From Mikania micrantha (lineage: Eukaryota > Streptophyta > Magnoliopsida > Asterales > Asteraceae), in contig CM018686.1 of the NCBI GenBank assembly GCA_009363875.1, positions 8,494,001-8,558,000 on the forward strand: a DNA stretch of 64,000 nucleotides. Reading direction: 5' to 3'. Of the stretch, positions 43,018 through 55,772 are shown piece by piece. Under the pieces are notes generated by a model. It had not been told where the DNA came from and did not search any database. It worked only from the letters and a program-made list of their open reading frames with translations. Each line of letters opens with the position of its first letter. The stretch's first letter is position 1. The translations under genes were made by a program, and so were the position numbers.

Positions 43018-44939
43018 CCTAAATGAGTTCAACCAACTCATTTCTCTCATCTCCTTCACTCTCTAAAAACCCTATTTCCGGATTTTGACTTCCACCACCA
43101 TTCTCAAACTTCAAATCTACTTAACTCACTCATTTCTTGATGAAATTGAGTGATTCTTGAGCCTAAACGATGATCTCGATCTCCTGTACACGAAAGTACA
43201 ACCGATCTGAAACAAGAACCAACTGAAACGAAGTAATCTGTGGAGAAAAGTAGCGAAAATTAGGGTTTTTAACCCACCTTGTCCGACCCAAGCCTTAACC
43301 GATTTAGAACCTCTCATCTCGAACCCTATAGCAACGGGAACTAGTCCTAACACACACCATTACTTGAAACCATCATAGACTTGAGTTGGGAACCCGTTTG
43401 GAACCTCCATGCATGGTCGACCTCAAGCTTCAGCCCACCGAATAAAACCATTCGGCCGAATGAAGGCCGAATAGCCTCATTCTCTCGGCATTCACTCGGC
43501 CAGCCACCCTTCTTCGGTTGGGCTTAGATCATTCGGGTCACACTCATTCGACTGGGGCACCTCATTCAGCCTAGATCCCATGCGGCTACCCCCATTCGCC
43601 CAAGCAATCCCATTCGGTCAAGGAGTATGAGCTTTGATCGGCCGAGCCCCACCCCGTTCGACCATCTGCTTTCACTCGGCCAACACCTCCACTGTTTCAA
43701 CCAAGTGCTTCAGGCCCGATATCAATAGGCAGAAGCCCATGTGGCTGTTGGCCCAGAAGCCGTTTCGGCCCAGCTCCATGTGATCAGCCGAGATGAGTAG
43801 CAAGCCCAATAGCAAGGCCCACTGAATCGGCCCAAGGCCTGTGGTTGCGGCCCAATCTCAGTCCATTGGCCCATTAGAATTAGTTTATTGCACAATTCAT
43901 ACGGCCCAAGGCCATTATTTTGGCCTACACATTCGGCCCACATTAGCCCATCCGGCCCAATAACAATTTAATTGCCCACTCCACTCATACGACCCACTTG
44001 GATTTAATGTGAATCAAACACTTGAAACCATTTAGACTAAATATAACATGCATGGGAGTGGGTAACCTCATACTACAAAGGTGATAACAATGTGGTTAAG
44101 TAAAACATGTAAAACCTTAAAACCTTACTTTCCAAGAAGGTTAACAAGTGATTTCAAGAATAATAAGGGATAAGGATTTCAAATCTCAACTTAAAACCTA
44201 AGTGGCATTTGGAAACCAATCAAGGCCAAGGGGTTACAACTCATCACGGGGCTATGATGAGTTAAACATAAGACAAATAACACTACATATCAAGATTAAT
44301 TATGGTTAAGACAAAGTGTAAGACTTCCAACTATAAACCTAAGGCTATACTTAGGTTGATTTTGCAAACTTATAGTCAACACACACTTAACCAACATGTT
44401 ATAATAATGTATTCTAACACTAACTTAATTGGATTAAGAAGACTAAAAACCTATAATAAATACACGGGGCCGAATGATAGCCGTGACTCATGAGTGTTAG
44501 CCAATCTTAGGGCTAACACATACACACACACAAAACACTACAACTTCTACTTATGAGTTACAACAATATGAAATCAATACAGGATCGTGAACATAACAAC
44601 CAAAACAACAACGAGCGCGTCCATTCTTGTTTTTACTTAGTCAACCACTTCAACAACAAGGTGAGTTCATTTGTCCCTTTTTCAAACATATTTGTTTTTA
44701 CCTCGGGACTGAGAAGCATGTTATACATTTTAAACAATTATTGAAATGTTAATAAATGTTTTTTTTTATAATAATAAACTCAATACTTAAACTTTGTGCT
44801 TGATGCTTATGATATAAACTAAAGGCTTAAACTTTATACTCGATGCTTATGCTATAAACTCAATGCTTAAACTTTATACTTGTTACTTATGCTATAAACT
44901 TTATGCTTAAACTACATGCTCGATGCTAAAGCTTTGAAA

Positions 44940-45446
44940 CACTTAAGCTAAATGCTAAACACTAATGCTACACACTAATGCTTAACACTAATGCCACATG
45001 CTAATGCTAAGCACTAATGCTACATGCTAATGCTTAACACTAATGCTACATGCTAATGCTAAACATTAATGCTACACGCTAATGCTTAACACTAATGCTA
45101 CATGCTAATTCTAAACACTAATGCTACACGCTAACGCTTAACACTAATGCTACATGCTAATTCTAAACACTAATGCTACACGCTAATGCTAAACACTAAT
45201 GCTACACGCTAATGATTAACACTAATGCTACATGCTAATTCTAAACACTAATGCTATACGCTAATGCTGAACACCAATGCTACATGCTAATTCTAAACAC
45301 TAATGATACACGCTAATGCTAAACACTAATGCTACATGCTAATGCTTAACACTAATGCTACATGCTAATTCTAAACACTAATGCTACATGCTAATGCTAA
45401 ACAACTAAATGTTACATGCTAATGCTTAACACTAATGCTACATGCT
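44940..45446 (+). repeat. 26-bp minisatellite with 52-bp higher-order unit, left part
   Basis: About 18 units of ACTAATGCTACA(C/T)GCTAAT followed by GCTTAAC or TCTAAAC. Adjacent units alternate between the two forms over part of the array, making a 52-bp dimer. The array is cut at 45446 by a solo LTR and continues at 47155. Upstream (44800-44940) looser copies of AAACT..ATGCT..ATGCTTAT show the probable ancestral sequence. Confidence 0.85.
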
Positions 45447-47154
45447 TGATATGTGCAAAGTAGCTTAATTAAAACTAATAAAAATCAAAACTATCCTAGA
45501 CACTAAGTAATATTCTAGACTCTCTAAACTAAACTACTAACAGGCAAGTGAACCTATCGAAAAGTAGCACAGAAAAGTAAGTCCGGATTATCGAACCCAC
45601 AGACTCTTACAGAAAATGCAAATAGACTCAATGACTTATCTATACAAATGACTTAAATTAAATTAGATGTTTGAAAGGGGGGTTTTGTAAGTAACTAAAT
45701 AAACTGAAATTTATAAAATTCTGAAAATCAAATCAAGACTCAAATTGGAAAATGCAACTAAGATTCACGAATGATGAAATGACTACCTAGGGTTTACTTT
45801 AATACATGTCTAATGTTTTATGGATTGATTGTGGAACTTATTTTGGAACCGGGATCTTTGAGTTTTAACTTAACAACAAATTAGAGATTCTTCAACCGTT
45901 TTCAAAGATTTCAACTAAATTGTTTATAAGTATATTAAACACTGGTTTAGGTTAATTACTCTCACAAGTTAACCAACCCATCAATGATATATCCTAAAAA
46001 CCATCTACCTCACGGAAAAGAAAGCCTCAATGCACCAACATGCAAGGGATAATAAGGAGATTCATCTTAGACTTAGCATACAAGACTATGTTCAATTAAC
46101 CTAATTTTAGTCTTTTTACAAAGATTTTAACTAGTTCTTAAACATGCAAGATATAATAACAAACCCTCACCTCACGGCTATTGAATTTGGTTAACATCTA
46201 ATTCATTTGTGATCTAATTATTGTTCCTATGAATTACTACGTCTAGTAATGCATCCACTAATCATAAACACAAAGTAAATGACCTAACACATGCTCATTA
46301 TACGAAAGACATTCGCCAAAGCACACGAGGACACAATAAATCAGATCACAAACATCATAAACATTCATATACATCCAAGAATCCAAACCAAATCATTAAA
46401 TCATTGAAAAATCCAAACTTGTTCCACAATCAATCGTTATAAACGTCAAACATGCATAATTGTAAAACCCTAGGTAGTTCTATTGTTCTAGCCAGCAACC
46501 ATACTGAACAAACAGCAAGAAATCAGTATAAAACCAATCTTAAACATCATTCAAATAAGAATAACAAGAAGAAAAGAAGAACCGATCACGTTACACCCTT
46601 CGAATCACTCGTCAGGGCTTCTCGATGATCCAACTTGACTCCAACCTTGATTCTCTGCTTCTAGTCGCCTCCTAGGTCGTCTCTGATCGTTCAAAATCGA
46701 ATGAATGCGCCTCCAGCCGTTTCCAAATCATAAAACTCAAAAATCTGACAAAATAACCCTGTCGCGCTACGCGACAGGAATCCTGCTAACCGTCGCGATA
46801 CGCGACACACCCAGCTACCCGACAAAATAGTCGGGTCAAACCCGCAATCATTAAAAAAGGGCAAACACGTAATTTTCCACCTGTCGCGCTACGCGACAGG
46901 GTTTCAAGAGGTTGTCGCGATACACGACATGTACTTTTTTCCAGAATTATTCTTCTTTTGATCATCAGTCAATCCTCGCTCGCCCGGAAGCTCGTTTTCT
47001 TGGTCTTTTGTACCAAATTAACATGTTTATTACCTGCAAGCAACAATTTGTGGAAATGTGAAGAACCAGCATCAATCGACTCTAAAAATGAATAAAACTG
47101 TAAAGAAACTAAACAGAAACAAATAGAAAAACAGATGTCTTTTACAACACATCA
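45447..47154 (-). mobile_element. Solo LTR of an Athila/Tat-like gypsy element
   Basis: 1708 bp, TGATATG...ACACATCA, with a perfect 5-bp target duplication ATGCT (45442-45446 and 47155-47159) and no internal region. It is a product of LTR-LTR recombination. It shares ends (TGAT...CATCA), length and an AAGTCCGGAT block with the LTR at 54053-55772, hence the family and the orientation. It contains GTCGCG-NTA-CGCGAC hairpin words at 46759, 46792, 46881 and 46914. Confidence 0.88.
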
Positions 47155-47340
47155 ATGCTAATGCTAAACACTAATGCTACACGCTAATGCTTAACACTAA
47201 TGCTACATGCTAATTCTAAACACTAATGCTACACGCTAATGTGTAACACTAATGCTTCATGCTAAAGCTAAACACTAATGCTACATGCTAATGCTAAGTG
47301 CTAATGCTATAATGCTAATACTATATGCTTACTATGCTTG
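47155..47340 (+). repeat. 26-bp minisatellite, right part
   Basis: The same ATGCTAATGCTAAACACTAATGCTACACGC-type units as at 44940-45446 resume directly after the solo LTR's target duplication and decay by 47340. Confidence 0.85.
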
Positions 47341-47399
47341 AAGTGCTCAGAATGCTATAAACTTTGTATGCTTATTATGCTTGCCATGCTAAAACAACG

Positions 47400-47840
47400 G
47401 TTTGGCCTCTCAGTGCTTGCCCTACCGGTTGTGAAGCTTATACTTGTGCACAAGATACGAAAATGCTAAGCTACCTGAATGCTATAAACTTGTATGCTAA
47501 AACTATCGACTATGGTAGAACATACCAAATTGGTCTCTCAGTGCTTGCCATGGGGTGTTCTTCATAGTCGGGACTTGAAGGAACAGACCATTGGCCTCTC
47601 AGTGCTTGCCATAGGGTGTCCTTCATAGTCAGGATTTAGAGGAGCAGACTGTTGGTCTCTCAGTGCTTTCCATACAGTGATTCCTCAATGTCCACTTATG
47701 CTATAAGCTTAAACATAATGCTAAAGCTATTGGCTATTATAGAATGGACCAACTGGCCTCTCAGTGCTTGCCAAGGGGTGTTATTTGTAGCTAGGACTAT
47801 TGTAGATCAGACCTTTTGGCCTCTCAGTGCTTGCCAAAAA
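47400..47840 (+). repeat. Dispersed tandem motif TTGGCCTCTCAGTGCTTGCC
   Basis: Six copies or near-copies at about 47401, 47531, 47591, 47652, 47753 and 47816. Each is followed by a looser GGGGTGTTCTTCATAGTC.GGACT stretch, giving a 60-130 bp irregular period. It lies at the end of the gypsy LTR segment. Confidence 0.8.
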
Positions 47841-47853
47841 GGGTGTTCTCCAT

Positions 47854-48712
47854 TGTAAAGACTAATAAAGGTTGATGCTCACCAAACTTCTTATTTTGTC
47901 TAAGTATGGAACCTTACAGAGAAGAACATCCTTCGGAAGAAAGGAGTTACTCTTGAGAAGCAACATTGCTTCCGAAGGGTAACCAATTCCTGCCCAAGGA
48001 TGTACAAGACAAACTACTTCGGAAGACAAACACTCAGAAGAATTCAGAGCATCAGAGCTTCCGAAGAAACTAAAGCTTCCGAAGACACTTCTCAGCAGCT
48101 TCCTCAGAAGACAAAGACTTCCGATATTACTCCTTTATCAAAGGCTGTAGCTGAGTACTTTCATAGTACAAAAGGGTCTGACACAAGACATGCTGATATG
48201 AGTAAAGACAAAGACAACACACCTAGAGTCTGTGAAAGCTCCTTACTTCTCTACTTAAGCATTAAATGCAAAAGATCATCTGAACTCTGAAGATCATTAA
48301 CATTAAATGTCTTTTGTATTTAGTAGTCTTTTGTAAAGTCAATGTCTATGAATGTAATGATTGTGATTGAGTGTCTTAGCCTGTTAAGACACTCAACATA
48401 CTAGAATAAGCTTTACTTTGTGTATTGTCTAGTATACCCAACTTGTATTCCTACGTGTTTACGGTTGTAGCCTTGGCTATATAACCTCTCATTGTAAATC
48501 GACTAAGAGTGGGTGATTGAAGGTTGTAAAACTTTGAGAGAAATATAGCTTTGAGCTTGAATTTATTTCTTGTGTTCTTATTGTTAATTCAAAGATTATT
48601 TGATCACCATTGAGTGTTTGTGAGATCCTTCTAATAGATATTCCGCATCTGTTAGATTGTAAGTAAGAAATACTTGTGAAGTGTTGTTTAGGTTGAACAA
48701 CCCGATCCAAAA
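47854..48712 (+). repeat. Sirevirus copy 2, 5' LTR
   Basis: 859 bp from TGTAAAGACTAATAAAGG to CCCGATCCAAAA. It aligns end to end with the inverse of the copy-1 LTRs but with many differences and indels. The terminal CA is mutated to AA. CTTCCGAAG words are frequent. Confidence 0.88.
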
Positions 48713-48714
48713 AG

Positions 48715-48726
48715 TGGTATCAGAGC
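48715..48726 (+). promoter_or_regulatory. Primer-binding site (initiator tRNA-Met)
   Basis: TGGTATCAGAGC two bases after the LTR, same placement as in copy 1. Confidence 0.95.
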
Positions 48727-48827
48727 CTTGTCTCTCAAACTTAAGCGATTAATCATCCTTAAGTTAACCGTTATATTTCTTCTAATATCTCACTGCTTCT
48801 AAACTCATAATCTGTGTGTTTGATAAA

Positions 48828-49862
48828 ATGGCTGCTCTAAACAAACATGATACAGAGAATGGTACTCTCAACAAGCCACCGATGTTCACTCCTGATGACT
48901 TTGACACTTGGAAAGTCAGAATGGAAGGATTCATCAGGAACCAAGACTTCAAACTTCGGAAGTCTGTTCTTGATGGTTCTTACATTCCTACAGTTGCTGC
49001 TGCTGGAGCTGGTGGAGCTGCAGTACCAAAAGAACCATCTATGTACTCAGATGAAGACTACAAGAAGATAGAAGTTGATTCTAAAGCTCTTTGGCTCATT
49101 CAGATGTCAATACCGAACTCCATTATACATGCATTCAAGAAATGCAAGTCTGCTCAAGAACTGTGGAACTCCTTGAAGCAGATGTATGAAGGTTCAGATG
49201 ATGTCAAAGAAAACAAGAAGGATATGCTGAAACAGAAGTTTGAAAACTTTTGTCAACAAAACAATGAGGGCATGTCCTCTCAGTATCTAAGGTATGTCCA
49301 ACTTGTGGATGAATTAACAACTGCATGTGTGATACTGGATAATCAAGATGTGCTCAGAAAATTTCTGAGATCTCTTCCAAAGGCTTGGAACATTTATTCG
49401 GTCACCATCAGAAGAACAGAAAACTTGAAAACTCTGACTCTAGGAGAGTTGTTTGGTATTCTCAGTGCTTACCAGATGGAACTAGATGTCCAAGAATCTA
49501 AAACTTCTCATATATCATTTGGTTCAGCAGCCCTTTATGCACCCATCAACAATCCTCCATACCAGAGTTATCAACCCATCTACCATCCTACCTCCACACC
49601 CACTGTTACCTTTCCTGAAACTCCAATTCCATCAAACACACACTCAAATCATATCTTTAACCCAACTCCACTACTAACCTCTGGGCAAGGAGCTTTTATG
49701 GCTGAGGAAACCAACTACTTTCATTTGTGCCAGGAAGACTTAGATGGAATCCCTGCAGATGACCTTGAGGAGATGGACATAAACTATCAAATGGCCATGA
49801 TCTCTATAGAGCAAAGAAGTTTTATCAAAGAACTGGCAGACAGTTCAAAAGGCACAACATGA
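48828..49862 (+). pseudogene. Sirevirus copy 2 gag, N-terminal part
   Basis: From the ATG at 48828 (MAALNKHDTENG), collinear with copy 1 Gag: WKVRMEGFIRNQDF, ALWLIQMSIPNSIIH, LRKFLRSLPKAWN, then a Pro/Thr-rich stretch. A single-base deletion near 49808 (compared with copy 1) throws the frame off about 17 codons before the TGA at 49860-49862. The gag frame resumes at 49859 in another frame, so no full Gag is made. Confidence 0.85.
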
Positions 49863-51591
49863 AGACTGGGTTTGGGCTTGACAAATCTAAGCTCAAATGC
49901 TTCAACTGCCAACAGCTAGGGCATTTTGCCAGGGAATGCAAGACTTCAAGCATTCAGCCATCAACTTCTGGGCAACCACAACAAAAGCCATCAAGCTCAA
50001 CAAATAATGCAAACATTGCAGAGCAAGACTTTGCAGATTGGAGCTTTCAAGCTGAGGATGCTTCCATTTCCAACAGTGCATTGATGGCAAATGACTCAAC
50101 TTCCTCATTCAAGGTAATTGATAACATGTGCACACCTGAATGCTTAGAAAAGTTAACTATTTATAAAAAGATAAATTCTCAACTCTGTAATGAGCTTGAG
50201 TCTTTACAAGTTGTCAAGGTAAATTTCTTTGAGGCTGAAAGAAATTACAAAGAAAAGATTGAGGAAATGGAAAAGACTATTTCAAGCTTAAAACATGAAG
50301 ACACTAACAAACAGTGTCAAATTAAAAATCTTTTAGAAAGACTAACCATTGCCAAGACAAAACTTGTATTGGCTGAGTCTTACAGAGACAAATTTCTAAG
50401 CCAAGGTGAAAAGTATGAAAAACTTTTCAGAATGAGTGATACATCTGAGCTTGTAAGAAAGATGGGAGCTGGTTTGGGTTATAAAAAAATGGAGCCTCCA
50501 TCTGCTTACACTCCTATGGTAGAAATCAGATGTAAACCAGTAACAACTCTTGTGTATGATGAAGAGTTAGACATACACAAAGTAGATCAAAGTGATGATC
50601 TCTCTAATCCAGACCCAAGTAACTCAACATGCTCACATGAGAGTGATACTCCTATCAAACCAGAAATAACAAAATTAGCTTTAAGAAATAAGAAAAGAAC
50701 TAAGAAAACTAAGAAACAGTCATCAGTTTTTATTAAAGCTAAGAACATACAAACAGGGAGTATCTCCTCATATGACTATGTGACCTGTCCATCTGACAAG
50801 TCCAAAAGGGGTAGATCAAAGGAAAGAAAGGTCAATTTTTCAGTAAATCAGGCAAATCCTAAAGCCAACATGTCTATTGGATCATCCAAACCATCATCCT
50901 CTGAAAACCAAAGCTCAGCCTTCATCAAAAATGATAAGCAGAAACAATCTTTCAACAATCAGACTGTGTGTCTGATATGTGGTGAGATGAATCACTTCGC
51001 TGTTGTTTGCTTATATAATCCAAGAAGCAGAATCCTCTCTGAAATACAAGGAAGAGGAAGAAAGAAGAGCTGGAGCAAGTCATCTGTTTCTTCAGAAGAA
51101 CCAGGAAGGAATTTTGTCAAGAAGGTATCGGAAGCTAGTACTTCTGATAGTCAAAAGAAACAAAACAAGAAGGCTTCTGAAGGTAAGAAAGCATCAGAAG
51201 CACATGCAAAAAGAGCTTCCGACTGACCAAAGAAAACTACTACCCCCGGAAGAAGATCATCAGAAGAAAACCATCAGAAGAAAAACTCCACTTTCAAGTC
51301 ATCGGAAGGAAAAGGTAAAAGAACTTCCGATGATCATCAAAAGAAGAAAGCTCTTCCGACAAAATTCAAACAGATATGGAAAAAAAAGGAAATCTCTGAA
51401 CCATCTATTCAATCTTCAGTCCAATCAAAAACAAGCACATCATCGGTTCCAACTAGGATGATGTCAAAGAAATTTACTTATAATGATGTTAATGGAAAAC
51501 CCAAGACCATAATGGCCTGGGTTCCATCAGAAACTAACTCACTTCTGGTCATGTGCAGGAACAACAGGAATCAAAAGGCAACTTGTAGATA
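49859..51591 (+). pseudogene. Sirevirus copy 2 gag, zinc-knuckle and C-terminal part
   Basis: Frame continues with knuckle 1 CFNCQQLGHFAREC near 49898, the coiled coil (NELESLQVVKVNFFEAERN), and knuckle 2 CLICGEMNHFAVVC near 50968. The Lys/Ser-rich linker follows with repeated ASE/ASD. A TGA at 51224-51226 replaces an Arg codon (CGA likely); the frame then reads on through KKFTYNDVNGKPKTIMAW to a TAG near 51590, where another shift separates it from protease. Unlike copy 1, knuckle 2 is in the same frame as knuckle 1, which identifies the two-base insertion in copy 1 as a mutation. Confidence 0.8.
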
Positions 51592-52231
51592 GTTGACAGT
51601 GGCTGTTCCAGGCACATGACAGGCAACAAGACTCACCTTCATAAATATGAACCATTCTTTGGAGGGTCTGTTGCTTTTGGAAGTGATCCAGTGGGACGTT
51701 ACATAACAGGTAGGGGCACTATCACAAATGGCAAGGTAAGCTTTAAGAATGTGCCCTTTGTTAAGGAACTAAATTATAATTTACTGAGTGTATCACAGGT
51801 GTGTGATCAAAAGCACAACATGTTGTTTACTGAGCATGAATGTATTGCTCTGAAGCCAGGATTTGTTGTTCCAAATGATCAAATTTTGCTTAGGGCTCCA
51901 AGAAGAAATAACATGTACATGCTTGACATGAGCACAGCTACACCACTCAGTAACATAAGTTGCTTTGTCTCAAAATCTTCACTTGATGAATCATCCCTTT
52001 GGCATAGGAGACTTTGTCATGTAAACCTTAAAAATATGAATAAACTTGTCAAAAATAACTTAGTAACCGGTTTACCAACAAAAGAATTCATTTGTGTTGA
52101 TAAATGTGTTGCATGCTTGAAAGGCAAGCAGCATAAATCATCTCACCATGCCAAAGAGATAAATTCTATCACAACAATCCTGCATTTACTTCATATGGAC
52201 TTGTTTGGCCCCACAAGTGTTAAAAGTCTTG
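51592..52231 (+). pseudogene. Sirevirus copy 2 protease and integrase zinc-binding region
   Basis: Begins at the protease active site VDSGCSRHMTGN (D-S-G encoded at 51595-51603). It continues as a copia aspartic protease (FKNVPFVKELNYNLLSVSQVCD). The GAG-pre-integrase HHCC zinc finger follows (LWHRRLCHVNLKNMN ... CVACLKGK, about 51995-52125) and then the first integrase aspartate (HMDLFGP, near 52193). A small deletion around 52229 shifts the frame in the core. These are the domains deleted from copy 1. Confidence 0.85.
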
Positions 52232-54052
52232 GTAATCACTGATGATTTCTCTCGGTATACCTGGGTACTTTTCTTAAATACCAAGGATGAAACTGCTGAG
52301 ATCCTAAAGGCATTTATACTTAGGGTGGAGAATGAAAGTGACCACCATGTAAAAATAATTAGGTCAGATCAAGGAACAGAATTCAAGAATCTTGTTTTAA
52401 ATTCCTTTTGTGAATCTAAAGGTATCACAAGACAATTTAGTGCTCCTAGGACTCCACAACAAAATGGTGTTGCCGAGAGAAGGAATAGGACACTAATTGA
52501 GGCTGCAAGGACCATGTTGTCTGATGCCAAACTTCCAATAACTTTTTGGGCAGAAGCAGTCAACACTGCCAGTTATGTTCAAAACAGAGCATTGGTAGTT
52601 AAGACACATGGTACGACTCCTTATGAAATTTGGCACAAGAGAAAACCATTTATTGGGTTTCTCAAACCATTTGGATGTCAATGCACCATCTTGAATACTA
52701 AAGACCATTTAGCCAAGTTTGCTGAGAAATCAGCAGAGGGTTACTTTGTTGGGTACTCTTCACATGCTAAGGCTTATAGAGTATACATCAAAGCTTCCAG
52801 AATTATTGAAGAGTCTGCAAATGTTCAGTTCAATGAACATACTCTCAATAAACCTGGAACAGGCCCTGATTGGTTATTTGATCTTGAGAGCTTTACATCT
52901 GCATTTAATCTGGTGAAAGAGTATGTTCCAGTTTCACAGTCAGCTACCATAGACACCTCCAAATGCACAAGAGAAGATGACTTTCGTGTTGAACTGCCAA
53001 TAGCTTCAAGACAAATCTTGGCAGAATCCACTTCAGCACAAAATGGGGCGTCACAGTCTGAAACAATTAACACATCTCAGGCAGGTCCCTCAAGTGAATC
53101 TACTTCTGGTTTACAACATCAAGAAGAAGTAGGAAGTCCTTCAGTAGAGACAACCACTCTGGAAACTTCAATTCACAGAGAAAACCATCCCACTACAGTC
53201 CAAACTAAGAATCTACAAGATCTGCCAGAAATCCAACTTGAGGTAGTACTTCCTAACCTTGAGTCAATCAATCTGGATGTGGCTTCTCAACTGGATGTGA
53301 TTTCAAGAACTCGAATTCACAACACTCATCCAGTTGAGAACATTATTGGTAATGTTGAAGAAGGAGTAAGAACTAGAAGCTCTATGCACGAAGCAAACAT
53401 TTGTTTGTTTTCATGCTTTCTATCCCAAATAGAACCAAAGAAGGTTGCTGAGGCATTGAAAGACAACAGTTGGGTAGAATCCATGCAAGAGGAGCTTCTT
53501 CAGTTTGAAAGACAAGGCGTATGGAAGACTAGCCCTTTACCTATAGGTAAGTATGCAATTGGAACCAAATGGGTGTTCAGAAACAAGAAGAATGACAAAG
53601 GTGTTGTCATCAAGAACAAAGCAAGACTGGTTGTTCAGGGATACACTCAGGAGGAAGGCATAGACTATGATGAAGTGTTTGTTCCAGTTGCAAGAATTGA
53701 AGCCATCAGAATCTTCTTAGCATTTGCAGCTGCCAAGAACTTCAAAGTTTTTCAAATGGATGTAAAAAGTGCCTTTCTATATGGAAAAATTGATGAGGAG
53801 GTTTATGTGTGTCAGCCTCCTGGATTTGAAGATCCAAAGTTTCCTGATCATGTCTGTAAACTTGATAAGGCTCTCTATGGGCTGCATCAAGCTCCCAGAA
53901 AATGGTATGAAACTTTGTCTTCCTTTCTACTGTCTAACAATTTCAAGAGAGGAACAATTGATAAAAACCTCTTTTTCAAGAAGTCCAATCAACATATCAT
54001 GCTAGTACAAATCTATGTTGATGATATTATCTTTGGTTCCACTAATGAATGT
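52232..54052 (+). CDS. Sirevirus copy 2 integrase core and truncated reverse transcriptase
   Basis: A long open frame starting VITDDFSRYTWVLF. The integrase core has its second Asp in IIRSDQGTEF (about 52366) and its Glu in NGVAERRNRT (about 52475). The linker LEVVLPNLESIN follows, then RT (GKYAIGTKWVFRNKK, KARLVVQGYTQEEGIDYDEVF, YVDDIIFGS). It ends at residue STNE, where the next element starts; the stop just beyond is incidental. RT thumb and RNase H are missing. At the gag-pol level the frame is intact where copy 1 has its one-base deletion (VWKTSPLP here). Confidence 0.88.
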
Positions 54053-55772
54053 TGATGCGAGCGGTCAGTATAATAAAAACAAGACTAAATTTAATCTAAT
54101 TAACCTAAGCTAAAGACACCAAATCTAATCCTAGACCTATACTTAACCTAAACACCTAGTAATAATCGGAAAACCTAAACTAGACCGCTCCTAAGGCAAG
54201 TGTACCTGTCGGTGGCAGAATAGCTGACGGAAGTCCGGATATCAAACCAACGGACACTAGTATAACAAACTAAACCTAGACTGTGAACTTAACTAAGGTA
54301 AAAGATGGGCGGGGGGGTTGGTGCTAACTGACAACCAGATCAGGCTGAAACTGACTAAGTGAACTAAACTAACAACTACACTAAAAACAGCAAACTAAAC
54401 TGATAATGAAACTGGAATCTAACTGCAGTAAGGAAAACTGGTATATCTTGGCTGGGATTGAAAAGTATGACAGATGCTGAATTGGACTGATCTATGAGTG
54501 ATTAAGACTAGGATCTTATGAATCAGACTAAGGAATACCTAATGGTACCCAGATCAGATACCAGGCAACTCCAATGGATAACCTAAGGCTGTAATATATG
54601 CACTAGTCTATCGGGTCACCTTCCGGAATTTTCCCGATATGCAATTGCACTCAAACGGGTGAATCACCTCCCGGATTTCTCCACCCGTTTGTATCCTAAG
54701 ATACTGGAGAACTACAAAGTTGACAACTTTGACATGGATTGACACTAACACTAAGTAGATCTAAGACAACGCCCTCCCGGGTCGTTTAACTCAAAAATCC
54801 TAAGTGTAAGAGACCAACCATCTAACCTATCACCTCCCGGATTTCTAGGTTAGGTTACACATGCAAATAACTATATTTAATGAAGTCTAATCCTATGGAA
54901 TGTGATCAACAACCCATAAACTAACCTAAAACACAAAGTAGTAGGCCTAACATGCATCTATGTGTGGAAAGACCTTCCTAAACACATGCGGATCAAACAT
55001 ACACCAAATATAATCATTCAACATCCATAAAAACCATCAAAGATTCAAACTTTATAGCTGATTACAAAGCATATATCATCATTAAGCATAAATCAAGTCC
55101 AAAATCATCAAAGATCACAACTTTATCATCCCAAACCTAGATACAACCATAGATCTAGCCACAAAACATACTAACAGTAGCTAAACAAGTCTGAATCAAG
55201 TCTAAATACATCAAAGATCAAAACTTTAAACTAAGAACATGTAAAGAAAAGGAGAATACTCAAGAACAAGGTCCTTCTTCACTTCTACAAGCCCTAATCA
55301 AGCTCTTCCTTCCATGGTTAAGCTCCAGCAGCCTCCTAGCTTGATTAGGGTTCCAAAGTCGCAAAAGAAGTCCCTCAAAACGGCTGGAATGCGATCCATT
55401 TATAGAGGGCTTGAAATTAGGGTTTTAGGCCCAAAAATCATCTGGGGCGTAACGCCTGACGTGGATGCAAATAGTCAGGCGTTGCGCGCGAGATTAAGGG
55501 AAAGTTGGCGGCTGATGGTTCCGCGCGTAACGCCTAAGTCCAAGTCTCCACGATAGGCGTACCGCCTAGGGTTACTTTTCTTGATTTCTTCGTTTGTTCA
55601 CCCGCTCTCGATTCCGACGCCCGTTTGCCTTCATTTCCGCTCCTCCGGGACACATTCCTGCATAAAAACACGAAAATGTAAAAAGGAAATAAAATCGACT
55701 CGAAATATATACAAAACTAACGAAAACTGACCCGAATATGTACGAAAACGGATGTGTTAAACTAACACATCA
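54053..55772 (-). repeat. Athila/Tat-type 3' LTR
   Basis: 1720 bp, TGATGCGAGCGG...ACACATCA, so it has the inverted terminal TGATG/CATCA. It contains CTCCCGGATTT repeats (54600-54845) and GC hairpin words (GGCGTAACGCC at 55445; TAGGCGTACCGCCTA near 55553). Its right border is fixed by the adjoining tract at 55773. Confidence 0.85.

Larger units (their letters stand above)
42187..47853 (+). mobile_element. Long Ty3/gypsy LTR (Tekay-like), split by a solo LTR and cut by a Sirevirus
   Basis: Left end inferred at TGTGCCGGAAGCG (42187). A TATA box (TATAAATAC, 43009) is followed by pyrimidine-rich sequence (CATTTCTCTCATCTCC...), as at an LTR transcription start. 43430-43960 is a CATTCGGCC-word-rich GC block. 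The AACAAGGTGAGTTCATTTGTCCC leader near 44650 and the minisatellites that follow are characteristic of long plant gypsy LTRs. There is no PBS before the Sirevirus inserts at 47854, so the LTR end is not in this segment. No protein encoded. Confidence 0.55.
47854..54052 (+). mobile_element. Ty1/copia Sirevirus copy 2, 5' part only
   Basis: Same family as 25821-36344 but on the + strand and older. It has a 5' LTR, PBS, gag, protease, integrase and RT up to just past the YVDD box. It then stops where an Athila LTR begins. It carries several frameshifts and a nonsense codon. The 5' flank TCCAT (47849-47853) is the presumed target duplication. The remaining RT/RNase H, envelope-like region and 3' LTR should lie beyond the Athila element, outside the window. 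It preserves protease and integrase that copy 1 lacks. Confidence 0.9.

Noticed and set aside
45447..46930. CRISPR-like spaced palindromes
   Set aside because: The repeated GC hairpin words are few, irregularly spaced and sit in a eukaryotic LTR with a target duplication. There is no array or cas gene.
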